The translations under genes were made by a program, and so were the position numbers. Below the pieces are notes generated by a model. It was not told the DNA's origin. It made no database searches and was given only the letters and a program-made list of their open reading frames with translations. From positions 62,001 through 126,000 of the forward strand of contig CABQAZ010000002.1 in NCBI GenBank assembly GCA_902462295.1: a stretch of DNA of 64,000 nucleotides. Direction: 5' to 3'. The DNA is from an uncultured Clostridium sp. (GTDB lineage: Bacteria; Bacillota; Clostridia; TANB77; CAG-508). Positions within the stretch are counted from its first letter, which is position 1. Every line of letters starts with the position of its first letter. Below, one piece after another: positions 10,211-20,135 of this stretch.

Positions 10211-10211
10211 C

Positions 10212-12779
10212 TTATTTTTCTATCCATTTTACTAAATCAAGATTTTCACTATCTAAAATCATTTCATGTTGTGGCATTACTCTAAATGAATATCCATAAT
10301 TTCCACCAGAAGTTAAATTAATTTTTGCTACATAATAATACTTTTTATTCTCTTGTTCAACACCCTCAAGCTTCATAGGTATTACTTTTACATCTTGAAC
10401 TGTTCCATCTTCTAAAAATTTTCCATAATAAACTTCTGCTCTAATATAATTTGAATCAATATTTGGAAGTATCACTGAACATCTTACTTCAATTTCTGCT
10501 CCTGCATCAACAGTTATATCATCAGCATTGTTTTCAACTTGTTCTATTTGTATATCTTTCCAATTTGAATACAAACTTTGTTTCCAAGAGTTAAATTCTG
10601 TAACTCTGTTTAAATCATTATAATATTTTTTTGTTAAATTACATAATGGTATATATAATTGATTTGTATAATCTACAAGCATTCTTGCTGTACTGTATTT
10701 TCCTCCTGTTGACATAATAGAATTTTTCATAAGTTCTACCCATGTTTTAGAGATTTCATTTTTATCTTTATCATAGTAAGTAGGAATTATTTTATTCTCT
10801 AATGTATAATATATACTTTCACTGTCTGCTCTATCTTGTTCTTCATATGATGAATATTCTTTGTTTGTTCCAATTGACCATCCATTTTTTTGATTGTATC
10901 CTTCTGCCCACCATCCGTCTAATACACTGAAGTTTACCACTCCATTTACAGATGCTTTTTGTCCACTTGTTCCAGATGCTTCCATAGGTCTTCTTGGATT
11001 ATTTAGCCAAACATCAACACCACTTACCATATATCTTGATATTTCTATATTATAATTCTCTAATATAAATATCTTTCCTCTAAATTGTGGTTTTAATGAT
11101 ATTTCGTGTATATATTTTATTAATTCTGCTCCTTCTCTATCTGCTGGATGAGCTTTTCCTGCAAATATTAATTGAACAGGTCTTTCAGGATTATTTAATA
11201 TTTGTGTAATTCTTTCTAAATCTTTAAATATTAATGTTGCTCTTTTATATGTTGCAAATCTTCTTGCAAATCCTATTGTTAAAGCTTCTGGATTCAACTT
11301 TGATGTAATATCATTTATTTCATCATAGCTAACTCCCTCTCGTCTTAATCTTTTTGTCATATTTTCTTTTACTAGTGCTAATAATTTTATCTTTCTATCC
11401 ATATGAACTTTCCATAATTTATCATCTGGAATTGTTTTTATTTTTTCCCATACATCATCTTCATGTATGTTATCTTGCCAATATGGCATTAGATATTTAT
11501 TATATAAATCTTTTAATTTTGGTGCTAACCATGTACATGTATGAACTCCATTTGTTACATATGTTATTGGAGATTCACTTGGTGCTATATGTGGCCATAC
11601 TTCTGCAAATAATTCTCTTGATACTTCTCCATGTAATTTGCTTACTCCATTTTTCTTTCCTGCTATCTTTAAAGCTAATATTCCCATATTAAATCCAGAT
11701 TCTAATCCCTCACATGGTTTCATTCCAAGTTTTAAAAATTCTTCTCTTGTTAATCCTAATCGTGGCCAAAAATCTTTAAAATATTTTTCTACTAATCCTA
11801 TTGGAAATATATCATTTCCTGCTGGAACTGGTGTATGCGTTGTAAATACTGTTTTTGATGATGCTATATCTCTTGCAACATTGAAAGATACTTGTTTTTC
11901 TTTTATAGTATTTTTTATAATTTCTAAATTTAAAAATGCTGAGTGTCCCTCATTCATATGGTATACAGTTGGATTTAATCCTAATCTTCTTAATAGGCTT
12001 ACTCCTCCCATTCCTAATATAATTTCTTGTCTTATTCTTGTTTCTTGGTCTCCTCCATATAAACGTGATGTTGTATCTCTGTCTTCTTCATTATTTATAT
12101 CTATGTCTGAATCCATTAAATATAGTTTTACTCTTCCTACATTTATTTCCCAGACTTTTAAATATATTCTTCTTTTTGGAAATTTGATAAATAATATTAA
12201 GTCATTACCATCTAAATCTTTTACTGGATTTATTGGTAAGTCATATAAATCTAAATCTCTATATTCTGGTCTTTGCATTCCATATCTATCTATTATTTGG
12301 TTGAAATATCCGTTTTTATATAAAAGTCCAACTGCTACTAATGGAATTCCAAGATCACTTGCAGATTTTAAGTGGTCTCCTGATAATATTCCTAAACCAC
12401 CTGAATATATTGCTATTGTTTGGTCTAAACCATATTCTGCTGAAAAATATGCTATTAAGTCGTTTTTATTATTTGGATATTTTTGACTAAACCATGTATT
12501 TTTGCTATTCATATATCCATCAAAATTGTTTACTATTTTATCATATTCTTTTACAAATGCTACATCTCTTGAAGCATTTTCTAATTTTTCTTGCTCTACT
12601 AATTTTAAAAATTTTACAGGATTTTTATTACATCTTTCCCATAAATCTATATCTATCATCTTAAATAGTCTCAAAAATTCTGTATTCCAAGACCACCATA
12701 AGTTGTTTGCTATTTCTGTTATCCTACCTATCCTTTTTGGTAATTGTGGGTTTACTGTTATTCTATTGAATACGTACAT
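10212..12779 (-). CDS. glgP: Glycogen/alpha-glucan phosphorylase (GT35)
   Basis: An 855-residue pyridoxal phosphate enzyme that releases glucose 1-phosphate from storage alpha-glucan. The N-terminal DUF3417 domain (about 10-120, with NLWWSWN) marks the AgpP/Thermotoga-type branch rather than the muscle-type one. The catalytic motif GTSGQKASVNG (about 601-611) holds the PLP-binding Lys at about 606 and is followed by VLDGWWAEG. The start is set by AGGAGG seven bases upstream. It has its own promoter and terminator and is therefore a single-gene unit. The glycogen debranching enzyme lies 4 kb upstream on the same strand, and together they would break down a branched glucan. No glycogen synthesis gene is in the window. 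Confidence 0.95.
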   Translation of the reverse strand: MYVFNRITVNPQLPKRIGRITEIANNLWWSWNTEFLRLFKMIDIDLWERCNKNPVKFLKLVEQEKLENASRDVAFVKEYDKIVNNFDGYMNSKNTWFSQKYPNNKNDLIAYFSAEYGLDQTIAIYSGGLGILSGDHLKSASDLGIPLVAVGLLYKNGYFNQIIDRYGMQRPEYRDLDLYDLPINPVKDLDGNDLILFIKFPKRRIYLKVWEINVGRVKLYLMDSDIDINNEEDRDTTSRLYGGDQETRIRQEIILGMGGVSLLRRLGLNPTVYHMNEGHSAFLNLEIIKNTIKEKQVSFNVARDIASSKTVFTTHTPVPAGNDIFPIGLVEKYFKDFWPRLGLTREEFLKLGMKPCEGLESGFNMGILALKIAGKKNGVSKLHGEVSRELFAEVWPHIAPSESPITYVTNGVHTCTWLAPKLKDLYNKYLMPYWQDNIHEDDVWEKIKTIPDDKLWKVHMDRKIKLLALVKENMTKRLRREGVSYDEINDITSKLNPEALTIGFARRFATYKRATLIFKDLERITQILNNPERPVQLIFAGKAHPADREGAELIKYIHEISLKPQFRGKIFILENYNIEISRYMVSGVDVWLNNPRRPMEASGTSGQKASVNGVVNFSVLDGWWAEGYNQKNGWSIGTNKEYSSYEEQDRADSESIYYTLENKIIPTYYDKDKNEISKTWVELMKNSIMSTGGKYSTARMLVDYTNQLYIPLCNLTKKYYNDLNRVTEFNSWKQSLYSNWKDIQIEQVENNADDITVDAGAEIEVRCSVILPNIDSNYIRAEVYYGKFLEDGTVQDVKVIPMKLEGVEQENKKYYYVAKINLTSGGNYGYSFRVMPQHEMILDSENLDLVKWIEK

Positions 12780-12848
12780 ATCTTTTCCTCCTATGTTTTT
12801 TCTTCTGTCTTTAATTTAGACATTTTTTTCTTTTTGTTAATCACCATT

Positions 12849-12877
12849 ATTATCTACTAATTTTACTTTTTTGTCAA
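12849..12877 (-). promoter_or_regulatory. SigA-type promoter of glgP
   Basis: On the minus strand a perfect TTGACA is followed after 17 bases by GATAAT, about 70 bases before the glgP start. The leader contains a short TGTCT/AGACA inverted repeat. Confidence 0.75.
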
Positions 12878-12929
12878 TATATTGTTTTCAGTTTATTAAT
12901 AATTTTGTTACAAAATAATGGTTTTAATT

Positions 12930-13125
12930 AATTTTTTTAGAAATACTTTAAATATAAGCTTTGAATGAAGTGACGAATACTTATGAAAAAATTTTAGAAA
13001 TTCTATGTAGTTTTATGGTAAGAGTTCACGATAGTGGAAAGGACCCATAAAGCAAATTAGAATTTCTTAAATTTTGTAATAAGCCGAGGAATGCAATAAA
13101 AAGCTTATATCTAAAGTATTTCTAT
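12930..13125. repeat. Rod-like inverted repeat element A (about 185 bases)
   Basis: This fills most of the gap between the PBP gene and glgP. The outer arms (12939-12962 and 13100-13123) pair over about 23 bases; a second paired block (about 12988-13005 with 13058-13076) and an apical one (TTTATGG with CCATAAA) are nested inside. Two unpaired internal segments, GAATGAAGTGACGAAT and AAGCCGAGGAATGCAAT, face each other. The sequence GTTTTAATT flanks it on both sides (12921-12929 and 13126-13134), a possible target duplication. Parts recur at 31186-31215 and 41341-41390. It encodes no protein. It may be a structured RNA or a MITE-like element; the strand is not known. Confidence 0.7.
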
Positions 13126-13163
13126 GTTTTAATTTCTAATCCCCATTATCTTGCAACACGATT

Positions 13164-15440
13164 TTATTCTTCTTGCTGAGGGTCATTTGCATCAATATCT
13201 TGAGTTATTTCTTGAATTATTTCATGTTTATTTCTTTCTGTATTATTTGTATTATTTTCTTTTACTTGTCCACCTGCATGTTTATCACATAATTCTGGTC
13301 TTGTGGATTGTAAAAAATAATCTATATATGTATTTGTACAACCCACTGTCGCTATTTTTCCTGTATCTGAGCATACAGTAAAACTTTCAATATTTTCTGG
13401 TTTTTCGAAAGTTGCACTCTTTAATCCTGTATGAATCTTTGCCATTACATTTGCCCATAACAAACCTGCTGGATTTTTTTTGTTATATTCTATTGTTTCA
13501 TTTTCATCAAATCCATACCATGTAGCTGCTGTATAATATGGTGTAAAACCACAAAGCCATCTGTCATAATTTTCATCAGTAGTTCCTGTTTTCGCAGATA
13601 CATCAACTCCTGAGATTTTACAATATGTTGCTGTTCCTTTACTTCCATTTACTGGTTGAGTTAACAATTCTTTTACAATATATGCAACCTCTTCTGACAC
13701 CACTCTTCTTTTAGTTTGTGATGTTTTTATAATTATATTTCCTGATTTATCATTAATATTAGTATAAAAAGTCGGTTCTATATATATGCCATTATTTGCA
13801 ATCATTGCATAAGCTGTAGCCATTTCTAAAGGACTTATTCCTTTTTGAAGACCGCCTAATGCTAAAACTAAAGTTTCATCATCTTTTGTTAATGTACTTA
13901 TTCCCATCTTTTTTAAATACTTTATCGATATTTTAGGTTTCAGTTCCTGCATTATTTCTACAAATGGAATATTTTGAGATGATTCTACTGCTCTTCTAAC
14001 AGTTATTTTTCCTAAAGGTTTATTGTAATCTGTTGGATGATATCCTTGTTCAAAATCATTTTCTGTATCATCATACATAGATGATGATGTAATTATTTTT
14101 TTATCAATCGCAGGTATTAGAACAGACAAAGGTTTTATAGCAGACCCAGTCTGTCTAACACTTTGAGTTGCTCTATTAAGTGGTCTTATTTCTTTTTTTT
14201 CTCCTAAACCACCTACACATCCAAGTACATTTCCAGTTTTATGATCAATAATAACCATAGCAGCTTGTGATGAATTTCCACTATTTTTTGAAACTATACT
14301 GTATTTTGATTTTTTAAATTCTGTTTCTACTTTATCTTGTATTTTAGAGTCCTGTGTACTATAAATTGTTAATCCAGCCATATAAATATAGTTAGTTGCA
14401 AATGTTTCAGAAATATTATATTTTTTCGAAATATCTTCTGTTATTTCCGTAATTAATGCATCTGTATGATAAGAGTAAACTGCATTTTCTGATTCTATTT
14501 TTCCTTTTTTTAATTTTAAACCTTTATCCACATTATTTATTGCTGTATTATAACTATTTTCATCAATGTAATTTAAATCCAACATCTTTTTCAATACTGT
14601 TTTTGTTCTTTTATTTATCTTTTCTGTATTATCTTTTTCTCCAAATGGGTTATATGTATTTGGTGCATTATTTATTCCCGCTAAAAATGCACATTCCTCT
14701 AATGACAATTCTGTACATGATTTATTAAAATAGTATTGACTACCTGTTTCTACACCATACATACTAGGTCCAACATATATAATATTTAAATAAGCTTCTA
14801 ATATTTCATCTTTTGACAATTCGCTTTCCAACTGCCACGCTTTACACCATTCTTTTACTTTTCGTATTGCTGTATCTGATGTATCTCCTGTTAAATTCTT
14901 TACTAATTGTTGTGTCATAGTACTTCCTCCAAATGAGGATTTTCCCAAATGAGTAATGTATGTTATAATTGCTCCTCCAGTTCTTTTTATATCAACTCCA
15001 CCATGTGAATAAAAACGTTCATCTTCTATTGAAATATATGCATTTTTTAAATTATCTGGCATACTTGATAATTCTATTTGTGTGTGCTTTCGCCCACAAC
15101 CAATTTGAGCAATTTTATTTCCACTAATATCTAAAACAATCGAATTTTCATTTCTAATCATCTCTTTAGCAATTTTCTTCCATTTATATGATGAAATTCC
15201 TAATATTACTCCTATAACAATTATTGTTATCATACAAATAATAAGTATAATTCTTCTTAATTTCTTTTTATCTTCTTTTTTCTTCTTTTGTACCTTTTTA
15301 TCATTTTTACTATTTTTCTCCTTGTCCTTTTTAAAGGCTTTTGGAATATAGTTTTCATCTTCTTTTTTTTGTTTTTTCTTTTTTTCCTTTTTCAATATAT
15401 TATCACTTTCCTTTTTAAGAATCTCATGAACAATATGCAC
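13164..15440 (-). CDS. Class A penicillin-binding protein (PBP1A type)
   Basis: A 758-residue bifunctional murein synthase that polymerises lipid II and cross-links the stems outside the membrane. A Lys-rich cytoplasmic tail of about 60 residues precedes one membrane segment (64-85). The GT51 domain shows EDERFYSHGG (catalytic Glu near 141), GGSTMTQQLVKN and the LSKDEILEAYLN stretch. The transpeptidase domain has SAIK (Ser near 432), SQN and KTGTT (near 617), so both active sites look intact. The C terminus is Asn/Glu-rich. The start is GTG, preceded by AGAGG, and it overlaps the end of holA by 17 bases, which suggests translational coupling. An unusual point is the length and charge of the cytoplasmic tail. 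Confidence 0.93.
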   Translation of the reverse strand: MHIVHEILKKESDNILKKEKKKKQKKEDENYIPKAFKKDKEKNSKNDKKVQKKKKEDKKKLRRIILIICMITIIVIGVILGISSYKWKKIAKEMIRNENSIVLDISGNKIAQIGCGRKHTQIELSSMPDNLKNAYISIEDERFYSHGGVDIKRTGGAIITYITHLGKSSFGGSTMTQQLVKNLTGDTSDTAIRKVKEWCKAWQLESELSKDEILEAYLNIIYVGPSMYGVETGSQYYFNKSCTELSLEECAFLAGINNAPNTYNPFGEKDNTEKINKRTKTVLKKMLDLNYIDENSYNTAINNVDKGLKLKKGKIESENAVYSYHTDALITEITEDISKKYNISETFATNYIYMAGLTIYSTQDSKIQDKVETEFKKSKYSIVSKNSGNSSQAAMVIIDHKTGNVLGCVGGLGEKKEIRPLNRATQSVRQTGSAIKPLSVLIPAIDKKIITSSSMYDDTENDFEQGYHPTDYNKPLGKITVRRAVESSQNIPFVEIMQELKPKISIKYLKKMGISTLTKDDETLVLALGGLQKGISPLEMATAYAMIANNGIYIEPTFYTNINDKSGNIIIKTSQTKRRVVSEEVAYIVKELLTQPVNGSKGTATYCKISGVDVSAKTGTTDENYDRWLCGFTPYYTAATWYGFDENETIEYNKKNPAGLLWANVMAKIHTGLKSATFEKPENIESFTVCSDTGKIATVGCTNTYIDYFLQSTRPELCDKHAGGQVKENNTNNTERNKHEIIQEITQDIDANDPQQEE

Positions 15441-16449
15441 AAAGTATTGCCTCTAGTCCAACATTTAAATCAATCAAACCTATTTTATATTTATAGTCTA
15501 AGTTTTCTAATTCTTGAATTATCTTTCTAAGTTCTGATGTTTTAAATCCCTTAGCCTGTAATTTATATTTATTTACCAAAAACATTTGGTTAGGCTTTAA
15601 TTGTAAACTTTGAGCAATATCCTTATTATATGCAATCGCTAATTTAACAAAATATAATTTTTTAAAGTGATTGTAAAGTGTAATTAAAATCTTCTGAATA
15701 GGTTCTTTTGAAGCTATTAAATTATATAAAACTTCCATTGCTTCTTTAACCTTTTTTTGTCCAAGATTATCTGTCAAATCAAATATAATACTTTCTATTT
15801 TTTTTATACATAGTTTATCTATATCCTGTTTTTTTATTATACCATTTTCACCTGCATATTCAATAAGTTTTCTAATTTCATTTATTAAATCTTGCATATT
15901 TGTACCACAACTTTCAATTAAATATTGAAGTGTATTTTCGTCAACATTTACTTTATAACTATTACAAATTGCTTTCAGTCTTTTTATAATTTGAAATGGT
16001 TTTTGTTCTTCAAAGTTACAAACTATTCCTATTTTCTCAATCGTATTATATATTGAATTCTTTTCCGCTTCATTCTCTACAAATATAAGTACTACTGACT
16101 CATTTATCATTTCGATATTTTCTTTTAAATAATCATTTATTTTGTCTTTTAATTCTTTACTTACTCCACTACTTCTATTCTTTGATTCTCTTTTAAATAT
16201 ACCTGTATTTCTTGCAATTATAAGTTTATTTGGATACCCAAATGCAGGAGTTTCAATATCTGCAATTAATTCTTGAATATTATTTTCATCTATTGGTATA
16301 TAATTTATTCCCTTTATAGTCTCTCCAAAATTTTTTTTAATTTTATTTAGTTGTTGTTCTAGCAAAAATGCGTCTTCTCCATATAATAAATATACACCTT
16401 TACAATTTCCTTGCTTTAATTGTTGTTCAAGCTCTTCTACTTTTAGCAT
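15424..16449 (-). CDS. holA: DNA polymerase III delta subunit
   Basis: A 341-residue clamp-loader subunit that opens the beta clamp (YqeN/HolA family). Visible are the N-terminal AAA-like core with GVYLLYGEDAFLLE, the PAFGYPNKLI segment, and the C-terminal helical collar with the LDYKYKIG motif near the end. I place the start at the ATG at 16449 because AAAGGAGG lies seven bases upstream; an in-frame opening further upstream runs through a palindrome and is not coding. It sits downstream of the debranching enzyme and overlaps the PBP gene. Confidence 0.92.
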   Translation of the reverse strand: MLKVEELEQQLKQGNCKGVYLLYGEDAFLLEQQLNKIKKNFGETIKGINYIPIDENNIQELIADIETPAFGYPNKLIIARNTGIFKRESKNRSSGVSKELKDKINDYLKENIEMINESVVLIFVENEAEKNSIYNTIEKIGIVCNFEEQKPFQIIKRLKAICNSYKVNVDENTLQYLIESCGTNMQDLINEIRKLIEYAGENGIIKKQDIDKLCIKKIESIIFDLTDNLGQKKVKEAMEVLYNLIASKEPIQKILITLYNHFKKLYFVKLAIAYNKDIAQSLQLKPNQMFLVNKYKLQAKGFKTSELRKIIQELENLDYKYKIGLIDLNVGLEAILCAYCS

Positions 16450-16479
16450 AATCTTTCCTCCTTTCACTTTTCCAAAATA

Positions 16480-16531
16480 AACCGGCTCTTTAAATGTCAA
16501 TTTCAAATTAGGACATTTAAGACCCGGTTCC
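16480..16531. repeat. Palindrome related to the GGGACCGGGT family
   Basis: The arms CCGGCTCTTTAAATGTC (16482-16498) and GACATTTAAGACCCGG (16512-16527) pair with one bulge. The right arm read in reverse begins TTGGAACCGGGTCTT, which resembles the GGAACCGGGTATTTT half-site at 62676. There is no T tract, so a simple terminator is unlikely. It lies between the debranching enzyme stop and the holA ribosome site. Confidence 0.6.
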
Positions 16532-16538
16532 AAATAGA

Positions 16539-18569
16539 TTAAGCCTGTACAATTATCCTAAATACTTCTGCTATGCTCCAAGCTTGAGCAAAAGCACCTT
16601 TAGGAGAATAAGGTCTTTTTGAATCATATATTTCTGCAATACTTCCTATACAGCCTCTTTCATTAATTTCTTTTGAAAAAGTTTTTGTTACATTTTCAAC
16701 GAATTCTTTTAATCTATTTTTATACATTTCTCTATCCTCTTTAGTTCTGCTACATGAAGCCAACTGTTTTAATGCATTATAATATGGTCCTAATAGCCAT
16801 GTCCAGGTAATTCCTTGATGATAACTAAAATCTCTTCTAGCTCCATCTCCCTCATATATTTCAACATAATTCTCTTCACCTTTTGCAAGACTTTTTAATC
16901 CATAATTATTTAATAATTTTTTTGTTACTGTTTCAAACATATTTTTTGCTTCTTCTGATTTAGGGTCTAAAACAGGATATGTTAAGCTTAAAGCAAATAA
17001 TTGATTTGGTCTTATTTTACTATCTCCAAGAACATCATACAAACATTTTCTACGTTTATTATAAAATTTGCTTTCAAATGATTTTTTACATTTTATTGCC
17101 ATCTTTTCATATTTTTTTGCTTTATCTTCTTCTTTATTTTTTAAAGCTAATTCATTCATAATCTTTAATGCATTATACCACATTGCATTTATTTCAACTG
17201 GTTTTCCATTACGTGGTGTTACTGCTATTCCCGCATATTTAGCGTCCATCCATGTATTTTGCGTATTTTCCGTTCCTGATACAATCAATCCATCTGTATC
17301 CATATAAATATTATTATTATCTAAATCTACACCCTTTGCATAATTTTCGATTATATTTTCCATTTTAGGATAAATGTCTTCCATTACAAAATCATTGTCA
17401 TTTGTATATTCTAAATATTTTTTTACCTGTTCAAAAAATAATAATGATGCATCTACACTATTATACAATGGTCTATAATCATCCTCACTATATGTATTTG
17501 GTATCAATCCATATTTAATATCTCTAATACAATGTTGTAAAACTTTTTTAGCCTTATCAAATTTTTTTGTAACTAGGAATAATCCCTCAAATGAAATTAA
17601 AGTATCTCTCATCCAATCTAAAAACCATGGATATCCAGCTATTGCTGAATATGTATTAAATAATGGTCTTTTTATAATAAAATTATCACATGCTATTAAA
17701 AAACTCTTTATTAATTCATATCTTTGTTTTTCTTCTATAGTTTCATATTCTTTTGTTGTCTCTATTAAACCAGAATCATTAAATGTTTTGCTTAATCTAA
17801 TCGTTTCTTTCATTATTAATGCTCTTGCATCTAATTCTTCTATATTTTCTTCTACTGAACATATAAAAGAAATTTCTTTTTCCTCATTTGGTTCTATTTC
17901 AATCTCATATCTTCCTGGAACAACATGATTTTCTTCTGCTTCAAATCCACGTTTTTCTTCTTCTATATAAAACATATTATAAAATGTATCATTATGATGT
18001 TCTATATATTTACCATCAGAAATAGTCATATAAATTGGATTTCCTCCATCTATTTCTACTTCTAATTTATGTACAGTGGTCTTTTGTTTAACATCAAATA
18101 TATGATCTTTATTTATACCATGTGCATTTCTAAAATTCATTATTGGTGCTAGTATTAACTTAGAATTATGACTTCCATTTTTTATTTTATAATAAACTCC
18201 TACAGTGTTTTTAAAATGTTCCATACAGATTGTCTTTTTTATTTCTATATCTTGTACTTTAAATTCAAATATTGGTAAAATGTCTTTTGTAAAGCTTTCT
18301 TGATATCTATATCCTTGTGAAATATAATTTTTTCCAACGTTTGTAAATAACTCATATTTTTTATCATTTACTTCAATGCTCTCATCTAATTTAGATAAAA
18401 TTAATCTTCTTCTTGCTGGTGGAATTATTGGAGCTACTAATAATCCATGATATTTTCTTGTATTTGCTCCAATTATTGTTGATGAAGCAAATCCTCCTAT
18501 TCCATTTGTAATTATCCATTCTTTTTCTAACGCATTTTCTAAATTTAGATTTTCTTTTGCATATTTCAT
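16539..18569 (-). CDS. Glycogen debranching enzyme (amylo-alpha-1,6-glucosidase family)
   Basis: A 676-residue protein matching the bacterial/archaeal GDE layout. An N-terminal beta-rich substrate domain (about 10-230, with NGIGGFASSTIIGANTRKYHG) precedes an (alpha/alpha)6 catalytic domain (about 285-670) with the PWFLDWMRDT signature near 318 and EGDGARRDFSYHQGITWTW near the C-terminal third. It hydrolyses alpha-1,6 branch points so that the phosphorylase can continue. It lies 21 bases downstream of the YvcK-like gene and upstream of holA in what looks like one long minus-strand operon. Its partner glgP is nearby but separately transcribed. Confidence 0.92.
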   Translation of the reverse strand: MKYAKENLNLENALEKEWIITNGIGGFASSTIIGANTRKYHGLLVAPIIPPARRRLILSKLDESIEVNDKKYELFTNVGKNYISQGYRYQESFTKDILPIFEFKVQDIEIKKTICMEHFKNTVGVYYKIKNGSHNSKLILAPIMNFRNAHGINKDHIFDVKQKTTVHKLEVEIDGGNPIYMTISDGKYIEHHNDTFYNMFYIEEEKRGFEAEENHVVPGRYEIEIEPNEEKEISFICSVEENIEELDARALIMKETIRLSKTFNDSGLIETTKEYETIEEKQRYELIKSFLIACDNFIIKRPLFNTYSAIAGYPWFLDWMRDTLISFEGLFLVTKKFDKAKKVLQHCIRDIKYGLIPNTYSEDDYRPLYNSVDASLLFFEQVKKYLEYTNDNDFVMEDIYPKMENIIENYAKGVDLDNNNIYMDTDGLIVSGTENTQNTWMDAKYAGIAVTPRNGKPVEINAMWYNALKIMNELALKNKEEDKAKKYEKMAIKCKKSFESKFYNKRRKCLYDVLGDSKIRPNQLFALSLTYPVLDPKSEEAKNMFETVTKKLLNNYGLKSLAKGEENYVEIYEGDGARRDFSYHQGITWTWLLGPYYNALKQLASCSRTKEDREMYKNRLKEFVENVTKTFSKEINERGCIGSIAEIYDSKRPYSPKGAFAQAWSIAEVFRIIVQA

Positions 18570-18590
18570 ATTTTCATTTTCCCTTTCTAA

Positions 18591-20120
18591 TTATTTTTTT
18601 ATCTCTCGTGGATATTCTTCTCCAGACTCTCTAATTGACTTAATTCTATCACTATATTTGCTACTAAATTTACTTTGTTTTTTATTTTCAACTTTTTTAT
18701 TTGGTCTTTTTCCTCTTTTCTCTGCCTTTTTATCAAGTTTCTTTTTCTCTTTTCTTAATTTATTAATCCTTTTATCAGATTGTAATTTTGCGTTTAACAT
18801 TAAATATTCTGGGTCATTCTCTTTATCTTGATATTTCATATCATTACAAATTAATGTTATTGCTGATTCAGCAATCATATGTGGATCATGTCTTATTTTT
18901 CCATCAATAATTGTTGATATATTTTTCTTGATAAATTTTATTCCTTTTATCATTGGATTATTTATTTTTTGTTCTACTAAATCTGCACCTTCTCTATTAT
19001 ATTTTTTTATGTATTCTGGAATTACTTCTCCTGTATCATATATACAATAATCAATTATTCCTTCTCCACAATGTTCAATTATTGCTTTTATATGGTCTTC
19101 TACTGAGTAATCATCTGTTTGCCCTGGTTCTGTCATAATATTATTTATATATATTTTTATTGCCTTACTTTCTTTTATTGCTTTTGCAACTCCATTTACT
19201 AATAAATTTGGAATTATATTTGTATATAAACTTCCTGGTCCTATTATTATACTATCTGCTTCTCTTATAGTTTCTAATACTCCTGGTGCTGGCTTACAAT
19301 TTGATGGTTTTAAATATACTCTATTTATTTTTGTCATTTTGTCATTTACTACTTCTGGTATTTTGTCTTTCTCCTCAACAACATATCCATTTTCTAATTC
19401 TGCACATATTTTCATTTCTTCTGATGTTACAGGTATAACATTTCCTGTTATATTAAATATTGAATTACTTTTTTCTATTGATATAGTATCATTTCTATAT
19501 ATCTCTTTCATTGCTGTAAAATATATATCTGAAAATTTTAATCCTCTTAACCTTTCATTTGTCATTTCGTGATTTAATATGTTTGATAATTCATTTTCAC
19601 TATCTGCTGAAAGTGCTACTATACTGTCTTTTACTTCTTCAAATGGTAGTGCTGTTCCTAGTGCTATTCTTGAATTATTTGGGGTTTTTCCATATTCAGA
19701 TACTGCAACTATTGCTGTTATATTATTAGTGTATTTTTTCATTCCTGATAATACTGTATTTAGACCTGCTCCTCCACCAATCGCAACTATTTTAGGTCCT
19801 TTGTCATATATTTTTCTATCAAATATTAATGATTTTACATTTACATTCTTCTTGTTTTTCATTCTATCATCTGTTGCTTCTATAAATAACTCCATGTTTC
19901 TTTTGTTTAAAAAAACTAATCCAAGTATTACACATGTAAATCCAACAACAAATATTATTATTACTTTTCCTGCATCTATAAATTCCATTTCTTTTTGTAC
20001 TAATATTTTTGCAATTCCATAACATGTTAACACTATTCCTATTAGTACCAAAAATATCCATCTTTTCATTTTTGAGCTAGATTTTAGCCAATGCCATATT
20101 CCTTTCATATTTTTAATCAT
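18591..20120 (-). CDS. YvcK/CofD-family protein with altered ligand motifs, membrane-anchored
   Basis: A 509-residue member of the YvcK (gluconeogenesis factor) family, whose studied members bind UDP-sugars and influence cell shape and carbon use. Two membrane segments (about 20-40 and 51-71) precede the core, and a Lys-rich tail ends it. The fold is supported by GGGAGLN (near 115), IIGPGSLYTNIIPNLLV, and MTEPGQTDDYSVEDH. However, the usual VTVADDGGSSG reads VAVSEYGKTPNNS here, PPPGDxRN reads ALPFEEVKD, and GHSLGN reads GLKFSD. These are the conserved ligand-side motifs, so function may be changed. It sits between murB and the debranching enzyme, 15 bases after murB. The usual neighbours rapZ and whiA are absent. 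Confidence 0.82.
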   Translation of the reverse strand: MIKNMKGIWHWLKSSSKMKRWIFLVLIGIVLTCYGIAKILVQKEMEFIDAGKVIIIFVVGFTCVILGLVFLNKRNMELFIEATDDRMKNKKNVNVKSLIFDRKIYDKGPKIVAIGGGAGLNTVLSGMKKYTNNITAIVAVSEYGKTPNNSRIALGTALPFEEVKDSIVALSADSENELSNILNHEMTNERLRGLKFSDIYFTAMKEIYRNDTISIEKSNSIFNITGNVIPVTSEEMKICAELENGYVVEEKDKIPEVVNDKMTKINRVYLKPSNCKPAPGVLETIREADSIIIGPGSLYTNIIPNLLVNGVAKAIKESKAIKIYINNIMTEPGQTDDYSVEDHIKAIIEHCGEGIIDYCIYDTGEVIPEYIKKYNREGADLVEQKINNPMIKGIKFIKKNISTIIDGKIRHDPHMIAESAITLICNDMKYQDKENDPEYLMLNAKLQSDKRINKLRKEKKKLDKKAEKRGKRPNKKVENKKQSKFSSKYSDRIKSIRESGEEYPREIKK

Positions 20121-20135
20121 TCCTTTTTTATAATT

